Assembly: GCA_009792885.1 (NCBI GenBank)
Contig: WMCF01000112.1
Span: 645,198-709,197 of the forward strand
Origin: Eremophila alpestris peregrina
Taxonomy: Eukaryota > Chordata > Aves > Passeriformes > Alaudidae
DNA: 64,000 nucleotides
Direction: 5' to 3'
Shown here: positions 22,963 to 32,268 of the stretch, in pieces
Layout: every line of letters begins with the position of its first letter
How positions within the stretch are numbered: the stretch's first letter is position 1
Notes under the pieces: generated by a model
What the model saw: the letters and a program-made list of their open reading frames with translations, nothing else
The model's database searches: none
Told to the model about the DNA's origin: nothing
Program-made: the position numbers and the translations under genes

Positions 22963-24689
22963 GCTGGAAACACTCTATTGTTAGATTAAAGACAGCAATA
23001 GGAATTATTTTAACAGAAATAATAATTCATCTATTTGTAACATGGGCTATCTGAAAACGGTTTTTTAAAGGCAATCTTATTTGTAAGGCATGTTAAGCGT
23101 TCCACTTGGCAAACCCCAGGCACAGTCCTGTGTTTCATAAGGTCTTCAGCTGTGAGCAGAGGGTCTTTAATGTGCTGAGGGAAAAGGTCAAACTGACACT
23201 TCAGGATTTAAACCAAAATAATTCATCATCTGCACACAGACAAGGCAAAGATTTTTTCTTGGGGGTGAATACACCCAAATCTGGCACGTTTCTTATGAAA
23301 ATCTCTGCTTTGTTAATGATCACCTCAGTTTGAACTCAAACTTGGAGCAGCTCACTCACAGCACCTGTGTCTCCACAGCTCCATTAAGGTGATTGCTCAC
23401 ACCCGGTGAGGACCCAGAACACAACACAACACTTCCCCTCAGGTGGGTGGGGAGCCTTTGGTAACAATGGCTGTAAATGGGCAGGAGAATTGAGAATTGC
23501 TGGGTGCTGGAGCTCCTGGCAGCGCTGAGTCCCTCGGGCCAGAGCAGGAGGGATGTGGCTGTCCCACCTCCCATCTCATTGCCTTCCTTCTCCTCGGAGC
23601 AGCAGGATGGAGCTGCAGGTATTTCATTTCCTTCTGGAACACTCTGTGCTCTGAGAGATGGTCATTTGCCATCTTAACTTCTCCTTTTCCTCTCACCGTG
23701 GAGCGAGGGAAGGTGAGCTCCCGTTTACAAGCTGAAGGGAGGTGTGAGGTTTTGGAGGTTCTTTTTGTGCAGGGAAAAAAATTCTTTTGCTCTGCTGAAA
23801 AACTGAAAAGCTTTTTATACACCTTTTTGTTTGTGTGTGTAGATGGTTCTCCAGGCATGTTTGCTGCTCTTGACCATGCTCTGGTCACTAGCAAGCCATC
23901 CCCATTCCATCATTCCCTTCTGTGCTTCTCACAATCAACCAGGCAGGACAAGGACATGGTTTAGTGCCTGTAGCTGGGGGTCAGATGCACAGCCCAGGTT
24001 CTGCTGAAAGGGATCAGAACCCACTGCTGAGGTAGGGCTTCAATCAAAAGACAAGAGTTACTCCATGTGGTCTCTTTGTTTATCCGGAACTGTCTCAGTT
24101 TCCTCTGGAAAGCAGAAAAAACCCACACAACCTCTGCAAGAGCTTCCCTAGAGCCAGTGACCTTCTCCTTGGTGGGCAGTGGAGATTTGGGACATCCCTT
24201 CTCCCCAGTGATACTGGTGGCACTGCCTTACTGGTGTGGGGAAATGCAGGGGAGGCTTCAGCCTTGGAGGAGGACCCGGACTTGAGGGGGAAGCTGAAGT
24301 GGTTAAAGAGTAGACACAAATAAGGTGTCTTTCACTTTTCTAAATTGAAGTGCTTCGTTGACTGGTTTGTTTTTGTTATTGTTTTTTTCAAAGAATAAGA
24401 TCAAATAATTCTCTGCTATAAATTTAATGTATTCAAGAATTTTCGTGGCAAGTAAATTTTAGTCTTGGAACAGGTTTGTTTGCAGGAGAAATCTGTGCTG
24501 TTGGTTGTGGGGTTTCTTGTGGGTTTTTTTCTCACCATATATCCAATAAGGAACCGGAAAAATTCCATGTGACTTGCATATCTAATTAAAACTATTCAGC
24601 ACAGCTTGAATTTACAATTTTGATTTCTTGCAGTAATCTGCTTGTGAACAATCTAGAGGCAAGGAGTTATTCATAGAAACTGTTGAGTA

Positions 24690-24800
24690 AATAATTTTCA
24701 GATAATGAAAACATTCAAAAAAGTCAAGATAGTTAATTAGTGAGCAGGAGAAATTAAATTAATTGAATGAATAATTCATAATGAATTATTTGCCCAGCTC
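24690..24800. promoter_or_regulatory. ATTA-dense block with a 21-bp inverted repeat
   Basis: AGTTAATTAGTGAGC, AAATTAAATTAATTG and the inverted repeat AATAATTCAT / ATGAATTATT (24770-24779 and 24781-24790 around a single A) cluster in about 100 bp. Dyad-symmetric ATTA sites are classical paired-type homeodomain dimer targets, so a regulatory role is conceivable. Symmetry ends at the flanking bases. Confidence 0.3.
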
Positions 24801-25045
24801 TATTTTGCATACTGTGGAAGGTCTGAAGAAGAGCCAGTATTTGAATTACCTCCAAACAGAAAACCACATCTCTATTTCTGCTGTGTTGAGGTTATTTATT
24901 GATGTGTAAAAACAAGCTGGGTGAGCCAGTCTATTTAATCATCTTACTCTTTTTGCTGTGCACCACGAGTCATGCTGGATTTGAGACCAGAGATGCTTTG
25001 CTTGCAAACATGCATTAGGGAATATGTGTTACAGGGTTCTTTAGG

Positions 25046-25071
25046 TTTTTTTTTTTTTTTTTTTTTTTTTT
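25046..25071. repeat. T homopolymer, 26 bp
   Basis: An uninterrupted T run follows TTAGG and ends at AATGAATTT. It could be a minus-strand poly(A) remnant or simple slippage. No retrocopy body is recognised beside it. Confidence 0.9.
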
Positions 25072-25328
25072 AATGAATTTAAATAGTGTGAGAGAAGCAT
25101 GATTAGAGCTGAAAATGCTCTGTAAAAGCTATGAATTGAGTATATCCTACTGTAGCAATGGTTGCAGTTGACATATGTCACAGCCTTGGCAGAGTAGTCC
25201 TGGGTAATTTCATTTTGCTGCTGGACAGAACTGTGTCCAAAAGATTCTTTGGTGGAGCTGAATTTGTTTGCTTGGGGTTGGAGAGGGGTTTGCTGCTGCT
25301 TTCTTTGCTTGTTTGGTTTTGGGGTTTT

Positions 25329-25348
25329 TTTCCCTTAAAAAAGGGAAA
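25329..25348. repeat. Short hairpin: 8-bp arms, 4-nt loop
   Basis: TTTCCCTT at 25329-25336 and AAGGGAAA at 25341-25348 are perfect reverse complements separated by AAAA. It is preceded by a T-rich GGTTTTGGGG tract. I see no gene for which it could act as a terminator. Confidence 0.6.
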
Positions 25349-25535
25349 GCTTTGCTCTTCTCTGGCAGGTTGTGAGGGAACATTAACAGCAATTAAGTAG
25401 TGAAATATTGGCTAAATTAGCATTGGAGAGCTGAATGTGGCTCTTCCCTGAGGCCCAGTGGGCACTGAGTGTTCAGAGCTCACCTGTGTGTCCTTCTGCC
25501 CTTGTTTTTCCCACAGTGCTATGGAAGAGCACAAA

Positions 25536-26076
25536 ATCACTTCTCACAGAATGGTTTGTGTTGGGAGGGACCTTAAAGCCCATCTCATTTCAACCTCCCT
25601 GCCATGGGCAGGGACACCTCCCACTGTCCCAGGCTGCTCCCAGCCCCAGTGACCAACCTGGCCTTGGGCACTGCCAGGGATCCAGGGCACCCTGTGCCAG
25701 GGCATCAGCACCCTCACAGCATCTGAGCTAAATCTAACCTTCAGTTTAAAGCCATTCTTCACTACATGAGAAGTCTCTCCACAGGTCTCCTGGAGCCCCT
25801 TTAGGCCCTGGCAGGGGCTCTGAGCTCCCCCTGGAGCCTTCTCATTCCCCAGCTCTCCCAGCCTGGCTCCAGAGCAGAGGGGCTCCAGCCCTGGAGCAGC
25901 TCCACATCCTGGTGTTGCTGCTGGTGGCCTGAACAGAGGGAGAATCCCCTCCCTCCCACTGCTGCCCACCCTCCTCTGATGCAGGGCAGGGCACAGGGAG
26001 TTCTGGGCTGCCCCTGTTAGTATTGATGAGTAGCTTCTCATCCACAAACACTCCCAAGTCCTTCTCCTCAGGGCTG
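25536..26076 (-). mobile_element. CR1 LINE fragment (3' part of RT ORF plus 3' region)
   Basis: Read on the minus strand, the 3' end lies near 25536-25550, with ACAAACCATTCTGTGAG preceded by GGTCCCTCCCAACAC. The segment CCTGCCCATGGCAGG, a hallmark of avian CR1 tails, is at 25602-25616. At the 5' side, minus-strand frame 25842-26144 encodes EEKDLGVFVDEKLL, the conserved motif near the end of the CR1 reverse transcriptase. It then passes through a shortened region to the tail, so internal deletions have removed part of the element. Full CR1 elements are about 4.5 kb, so this is a 5'-truncated dead copy of about 540 bp, as is usual for CR1. It has no intact ORF. Confidence 0.93.
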
Positions 26077-27699
26077 CATAACAACAGCTGGAAAGGCTTC
26101 CAAAGTGACTTCCATTCCTTGTAAAGCCACAATGAGAAAACCAAACTTTGACTGGTTTAATATCTATGGAGACATGACTAAAATAATACATAATTAGATA
26201 GGAGCCACCTCTACTCTGAGTTGTAACTTCTGGTCTTGAGGGGGCCTGATTTGAGGTGGAATGGCATCGTGCAGCAATGAGATGAGTCTGATGCAGGACT
26301 ATCCCAGGGAAGTTTGTATTTCTGGTATCGTCTCTGTGGAGAAACAGGCACAGATTCAGTGATCTGTTATCTGCAGTAGGAGTGGAAATGACTGAGGGTT
26401 TTTTGATTGGAACTATGGCTGCACAAGTAGAGATAATTGCAAAGCTGAGCAATGCTATCCAGCACCACCCAGTATTGTCAGATAGTCCTTTGTCACTCAG
26501 TTTTCTCTGTAAACTGAGCAGTGCTAAATTACAGTGGTAAATCCCCACCATGTGTAGATATAGATAATATATGCACAGACATAAGGAAAGGAAGAGATTG
26601 CAAATTTAGTCAACTGTATAAAAACATTTTTTTTTGGGTACTTGGAAATTTTGAAGGAATTTGAACAGCCCTGGAAAAAAGAGACTGTGTTATAACAGAT
26701 GGGCATTTCCAAAATGACTTTGTTTGGGTTCAAGATAAATACAAGTAGTTCCTATTTTACCCAGAGTGAGTCACTCAAGCCACAGCATGGACAGATGTAG
26801 GCTAGAATTACATCTGACATATTTTCCTATTTGTTCTACTTCCTGTGAATCTGGTTAATCCAATGCTGAGTTTCCATTAAGGACGACTGCTGGACAAAAT
26901 TTTGGGTTAGTTTTTGCAATATTAGCAAATTTGAGTCTGATTATGAAGCGTTGACAAGTTCTGTCTGAGGTAAAGGAACTGAAGTGCAGGGTCAGAAAAT
27001 CTAGGCCACTAATGGTTAAAATCAGGCCACAAATCCTTACTTATGTTTTATTTCTATGTACTTCTAAAGGCAACTCTTTATTGCCAACATACTTAAACCC
27101 TTGAAACCTTTCCCAGGGCTTCCCCAGGACAGGAATCAGGCAGCAGGTGGGTTCTGTTATCCACTTACTTCAGGTCATCTCCACACTGGCAGGTACAGAG
27201 CACAAACTGACTGGATAAGAAATACATGCTCTGACTGCAGGTGGTTGGAAGGGATGTGGCAAGAATGAAAAATGTAATTGTAACTGGTTGTGTTAGGGAG
27301 CCAAAGCAGGCTAGGGTTTAAAAGAGGAGGTTGTTGTGCATCAGTGAACAGCCATTTAGATTTGACTGCAGTAGCACAGAGTTTGTCATGGTGGTTTAGT
27401 TAACATGTTCAGTTTTGATGAAAAAGAAAGTGTCTTTGATCGCTCTGCAGAGGGAACAGTTTCTATTGGAATTGTGCAGGTAGCTAATTCTGTAAGGTCA
27501 TGTTCAGTGCCCCCCTGCACTGAAAAGTTGCTGAGTGGAGCAAAACCAGAAAACCCATGGAACTAGAGCGAGAAAAATGATTAAGATGTTCCCAGGAACA
27601 CCATCTATTTGCTTCGTGTTCAGGATCGTGGGTTCTGCCACCCTGTTTCACAGGATGCCTAACATGGCACTCACAGCTCAACAGAGGGAAGTTAAACTG

Positions 27700-27766
27700 C
27701 TTTAGCACATCACAGGGAAGGTTCTACACAGGCCTTTTCCAACCATGGCAGATCCTGTGTTCTAAC
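27700..27766 (+). mobile_element. Possible decayed CR1 3' tail
   Basis: AGGCCTTTTCCAACCATGG followed by CCTGTGTTCTAAC resembles the CR1 terminus AGGTCCCTTCCAACCC...ATTCTGTGATTCTA. The sequence further upstream is not clearly CR1, so this may be a short old fragment or a chance match. Confidence 0.35.
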
Positions 27767-27815
27767 ACTTGAGAGAAGAGTATTGTCTGGTCACTTCTAA
27801 AATGCCTTGTATGCT

Positions 27816-27833
27816 GAGGAGGAGGAGGAGGAG
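27816..27833. repeat. (GAG)6 microsatellite
   Basis: Six exact GAG triplets lie between ATGCT and CCCTGCAG. It is not within a convincing open frame. Confidence 0.9.
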
Positions 27834-29803
27834 CCCTGCAGACAGACTCCTCTATTGGCCTGTTGAGAAATTAATAGTGTCAGGGGTTTAACCTATTTAT
27901 CAGTAAAACACAGAATATTACAAGACTGCAAGCTAGAAGCTGCTTTCAGAGTCACAAAGAGGTATTTATCATTTGTCCAACCAACCTCCATCTGTAACAC
28001 TTATTTCTCACTTGTCCCAAGTGATCTGGTAGGAAACTTTCTGTTGGTTGCTCTGCTGAACACTTTCTGATGTAGATATTTTTCAGAGACTGGTTTCTCT
28101 CTCATTCCCTTTCTTAGTTTCAGCAGAGGGTGTTTTCCCCTCCCTGTTTGCTGGCAGGGGGCTGTTGGTTTGCACAGGTGACTGGGGGGAGTGGGTTGAG
28201 CTGACAGTTCATCAGCAGCTGGCATTGTTCCTCTGTCGCTGCTCTGCAAAGGGCACGGTGCTAAATCAATTAGAGAGAACTCCAAATTGGCTTCAGTGAG
28301 CAGTTCACGCAGAGATATGGACTCTGGAGACTCTGTTCCTCCAGCCTTGCAAGTTTTGGCTGTTTACCTCATACCTCTTTTCCCCAAGAGGTGCGAGACT
28401 GAAGTGCTGTAGCTGGTGCTGATCCAGGGGTGGGAACAGAGACATTGCAGCATCCTGAGACAAGGGAAGAGTCCAAGCAGTGGCAATGGAAGTGAGGAAT
28501 CACTGTGCCTGGCAGTATAAGTCTGAACATATTTTTTTTTTGGGACTCACTTGTTGAGACTGAAACGAGGCTGGAGCACTAGAGAGTTACCTGAGTGTGT
28601 ATTTCACCCTCAGAACACTTTGCAGAACCAAAGCCTGGAAAATGTGGGTAAAGCTGATGTGAGCAAGAATGCTGTAAGAGTTTGAGGTCTTTCTCCAGTA
28701 AATTTTGAAGTTTTCTGTGGGACTTCAGATCCCCATTTGTGCAGTTTCAACTTATGCACAGGCTGGCCTGACATATAGTGGAAAAGTTTCACATTACATT
28801 TGCAACAGCATCTCAGAGGATTCCAGTGTTTCCCAGGAAATACTGGAACATCTCCAAGTGAAGAAATAGTGTGTTATGTCTGGGTATTCTGTCTCTGGAT
28901 CAGCTGTCCGTGCTGGCACAGTTTACCAAGGGAATATAATAAGATAAATAAATGATTGCCCTCAATAGCAGCAAATGACCAGACATGGATCCAAACTTCT
29001 GGTGTACAATCAGCTTGGACAAAACATCCTCATGTAGGAGCAACTGGCTCAGTGTTTGAGTATTATTCTATCACTCTTGGCAAGGTGGTCAATATAGAAA
29101 TAAAATGATGTTAATGAGAGGCAAAAGGGAGTTGTTTTTCTGATGTTTGGGAAAACAGCAGTTCCTTTCTGAAGGGTGTCACCGTGCACTCCAATAGCAA
29201 CTTTTGTTATTCATTCAAGACATACTGTGTATGTTTCTCAGACATTTTTATGTCCTCCTTTCCTAATTGAGTTTTTTCTACTGTATATTGATATATATTT
29301 GACCTATAAAGAAAAAAATAATTGCTAGTCTATTACCAGGTATGTTAATGGCTTGATGAAGTTTTGAAATGCAGCATCTCAAATGCCATTCTGCTTATCT
29401 AGTTCTTAATACCTTTGCTATTTCCTATTGCTATTTGATGATCAGTTTTTGCTGGAATATGTTTTGCAATTACAATAAGAGATTTAATGTTGTTTTGAAC
29501 TCTGCCAAAGTCTGATTAGATTTTCTGTTTTGGCCTAAGTCATTTCTTTGTGCTTCAATTTTCTCTATATAAAATGCTCAGATTGCAGGGCTTTAGACTG
29601 CAGATCCTGGTAATTAACTGCAAGTCTGATTTTTAGTTCAGCATAAGGTTAACCAGCTTCCATAAAGCAAAATCCTATTTATTCAGAATGAAAGGATTAT
29701 AGGGAAGACATAAAGTAGCAAGAAAGTAGTTTATATACAAGTCTGGGTTACCAGGAAGTCATCAGCACTGACACAGAGCTCCTAATAGAAAAGCAATAGG
29801 TAA

Positions 29804-30328
29804 TACCCCCTTCAGGGCTCTGAGGAGTTTTGGGAGCAATTCCACATCACTCAGATCATGGAAGAAACTTCTCCCCACAGATTCGCTGTCTACATTCATC
29901 AGTCATTGTGTAATCTCCTCAGGAAACAAACTCTGCTGCTTCTCACATCATTATGGAGAAACAATTTTTATCGGTTAACTCCCCACCTGGAGGAGGGCCC
30001 TGAATTCCTGCTGGAGTGTTGCAGATGGGCACTGCAGCATCCAAACAAAAGGCACCACTACCACAGCTGCTGGCTAAAAAAGCCTGAGTGTGACAAAGCT
30101 GAGTTGGAAAGGAGAGTATTTAGGGACGTATCCCTGTGCTTACACCTTTTTCTGGACCCTTCCTCGGCAGCAGGGAGGTCACTGAACCCCACACTGCGTT
30201 TTGCTCTGACCCTGTACAGACATTTTTATGTTCTCAGCAACCAAGATACATCTAACAGGTTATTTATCAGTCCTCCCGTGCCAGGCTGCCCAGAAGACCT
30301 GGTGCAGGCTGTGCTTGGTCCAGCATAG
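29804..30328 (+). other. Unrecognised open frame, possible undescribed exon
   Basis: The frame is open from just after a stop at 29801 to TAG at 30326-30328. The first ATG (29858) gives 156 residues. Just inside the open stretch, ATACCCCCTTCAG ending at 29815 resembles a splice acceptor, with a branch-like CTAAT near 29782. A last-exon reading would start GSEEFWEQFH. The peptide has mixed charged and hydrophobic composition (e.g. LWRNNFYRLTPHLEEGPEF, ERRVFRDVSLCLHLFLD), with several Cys/Trp/His and no low complexity. I recognise no domain, signal peptide or membrane segment. There is no clear AATAAA shortly downstream. It may be a chance open frame: in 64 kb a frame this long is unusual but possible. 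Confidence 0.25.
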
Positions 30329-31020
30329 TAAGAAACAAGCCCTGGCCCGGAGATCTTGACAGGTCAATTTGACAAGAATGACAAAGGTTAGGAGGGAAGT
30401 AAGAGCCGGGAGCAGCGCTGTGATTTGTACAAAGATAAACAGCCAGGGATGGGAGAAGCCTCAGGTTCCTGCTGATTGTTTATTCTGCAGGTCAAACAGC
30501 TTAGGTTTTACTTCTCTGTTGCAGCTTCTTTTATATTTACCAAGAGCCTTACTTCAAAATTCTGGTGCATCTCCTCTTGTAGCTGTCACCTTTTCACGTT
30601 TATTTAATCTCCTATGTATTAATGAGAGTCATAAAGTTCAAATTAAATCATCTTGGTTAGGATTGGTGAAATAACATAGATGTTTTTGTTCTTTCCTTGG
30701 ATCTTGATTCGGTCCTAACTATCAGCATGTGTTTTAATCCTGGTATTGCTCAAACCCAGTGTGTTTTCAGTGCCTTTCCTAGATGGAAGGTTTAAATTGA
30801 AGGCACTCTGATGTTGTAGGACTGAGCAGTTACTCAGCCTCTCTGTGCCTGTCACAGTGCTGAGCCCTAGAGAGCTTGAAAACCTGTCTCTTCATCCAAC
30901 ATGAATATCTAATTCTTCATGGATCTATCGTTCACTGCAGAGAGGTACAAATATTCTCAGCAATCCTGCAAATAGATAGGAACTTTCTGAAAATTAGACA
31001 GGTTATTTTGTCAGTCTCTC
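30329..31020. other. Non-coding stretch between open frame and poly(T) tract
   Basis: No recognisable gene, RNA or repeat is seen. One open frame of 101 codons (30369-30674 plus) has no similarity that I know. Confidence 0.6.
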
Positions 31021-31044
31021 TTGGTTTTTGGTTTGGGTTTTGGT

Positions 31045-31094
<50 letters not shown>

Positions 31095-31115
31095 GTTTTT
31101 TTTTTGTTCTTGTCT
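31021..31115. repeat. T-rich tract containing a T48 homopolymer
   Basis: TTGGTTTTTGGTTTGGG-type sequence leads into an uninterrupted run of 48 T (31046-31093), then GG and ten more T. On the minus strand this would be a very long poly(A), possibly from a retrotransposed transcript, but no retrocopy body is recognised on the 5' minus-strand side. The exact length is likely to be unreliable in the assembly. Confidence 0.9.
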
Positions 31116-31689
31116 TGATTAGTTTCTATTTTCCAACTACTTGACTTTTTGTGTTTATAACTCTTTTTTTGCCTTTCTCCTCCTGTGAAACACTACCTGT
31201 CTGTCCTCTGGTAATGTGTAGACTTTATGCCAGAAGCTGCTTCTTCAAAGATGTGTCTATACAAAAATTCTCGGGTGGGTATTGCTCTCCCTTGATGTGT
31301 GCAGTCCTCTCTGCAAAAATAAGAAAATTGTGCTCTGTCATTTCCTAGGACCAAGACAGAGCTCTCCTTTTTTTGAAGAACATATTTTAAATCAGTCACT
31401 TTGAATTCCTGTATTTCCTTTGTACCTGCACATTTCCCAGCTCTCCTGGCTGACAGCAGCAGGCAAAGCTTCTCCCCTCTAACCTTTGAAGCCAGTGAGG
31501 GAAGAAGTGCAGATGAGAACTGAGGCAGTGATGGGAAATGGGGGTGATGGGTGGACAGGGTGGCCTTGGCCTGCTCAGGAGGTTATAAAGACACCAAGCA
31601 GCCCCAGTGCAGGAGTGCTGCTTTCAGTGTTGAGCTCTGTCAGAGTTATCTCTTCTGAGATTAACCCCAACAATGTAAAATCTTTCTCC
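31116..31689. other. Non-coding spacer before the LTR
   Basis: About 570 bp with short overlapping open frames only (under 75 codons) and no recognised element. The last six bases, TTCTCC at 31684-31689, are the candidate left target-site duplication of the LTR. Confidence 0.6.
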
Positions 31690-31748
31690 TCACCAGCCCA
31701 TGCTTGAAAGAAGGAATCGGAGAACGTCTGGGTTGCGGACTGCAGATG

Positions 31749-31754
31749 TTTATT
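31749..31754 (-). promoter_or_regulatory. LTR poly(A) signal AATAAA
   Basis: TTTATT on the plus strand reads AATAAA on the minus strand, about 100 bp downstream of the LTR TATA box. This is the expected R-region position. Confidence 0.75.
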
Positions 31755-31849
31755 TTACAAATCTTATCTCTAAGTTCTTTCTTGTCGTGCGTGATGTTCA
31801 CAGGCAGCTGGAAAGATGGTTTCCTTTTCGCCCCCGACAGTGTCTGGAC

Positions 31850-31858
31850 TTTTATACC
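31850..31858 (-). promoter_or_regulatory. LTR TATA box
   Basis: CTTTTATAC on the plus strand reads GTATAAAAG on the minus strand, within GGGTATAAAAGTCCAGAC. It is a strong TATA consensus at the U3/R junction of the LTR, with transcription expected leftward, toward lower coordinates. Confidence 0.75.
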
Positions 31859-32268
31859 CTAAACCTACGTTAACATTGTTTTTCTCTAAACACCAATAAC
31901 TAAAACCTATGTCATGCAGTGAAGTTTTACCTTTACCAATCCTAAGAACCCACAGCCCTTTGCAGAAAGGAAGAGGAAGAGAAGGACAGGAAAATGTGAC
32001 TTTATCACATTGATCTGCCACCATAATTGCCCAATATAAAGAATACAGAGAAATCTAAAACTAACATTTTTGCACCCAGTGATATAATAAAAAACACACC
32101 AATCAAACCCTTGTGACCTCCAAATCCTCAGACAGCCCTGACAGTGCTTTTTCCATGGGCTAAGACCAAAAACCTCCACTGTTTCAGACACAGGCCAGGG
32201 AGGATCACCCCCCCTGTCCAGGCTCCTGCCCATCCAGGAGAACCAGAGAGATACTCTGGTTCACCACA

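Larger units (their letters stand above)
17801..25535. other. Single-copy non-coding DNA, no recognisable exon
   Basis: About 7.7 kb carries no gene that I recognise. Open frames of up to about 162 codons (19213-19701 plus; 23497-23964 plus; 23439-23894 minus) overlap on opposite strands and match nothing I know. T homopolymers lie near 19966-19982 and 25046-25071. AT-rich, homeodomain-site-rich blocks at 21560-21720, 22400-22720 and 24690-24800 are annotated separately. Confidence 0.7.
26077..29803. other. Single-copy non-coding DNA
   Basis: No gene is recognised. It contains a GAG microsatellite (27816-27833), a weak CR1-like tail ending near 27766 and AT-rich segments around 29220-29330. 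Open frames are all under 100 codons. Confidence 0.65.
31690..32268 (-). mobile_element. Solo LTR of an endogenous retrovirus (ERVK-like by TSD length)
   Basis: On the minus strand the element opens TGTGGTGAACCAGAG at 32268. It carries a TATA box, GGGTATAAAAG, at about 31848-31860, then CpG-rich leader sequence, a poly(A) signal AATAAA at 31754-31749, and a short U5 containing CCGCAACCC. That order is U3-R-U5 of a retroviral LTR, about 570 bp long. TTCTCC flanks it exactly on both sides (31684-31689 and 32269-32274), consistent with the 6-bp duplication of betaretrovirus-like ERVs. With this boundary the 3' terminus reads TGGTGA and not the usual CA; a CA end would fall at about 31701 instead. 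No gag, pol or env sequence adjoins it, so it is a solo LTR. The minus-strand open frames inside it are not genes. Confidence 0.85.

Noticed and set aside
25544..26551. 335-codon minus-strand frame
   Set aside because: More than half lies in the CR1 fragment and most of it is the CR1 tail out of frame. The remainder has no recognisable domain.
31770..32233. Two minus-strand frames of 84 and 108 codons
   Set aside because: Both lie wholly inside the solo LTR, which is non-coding.
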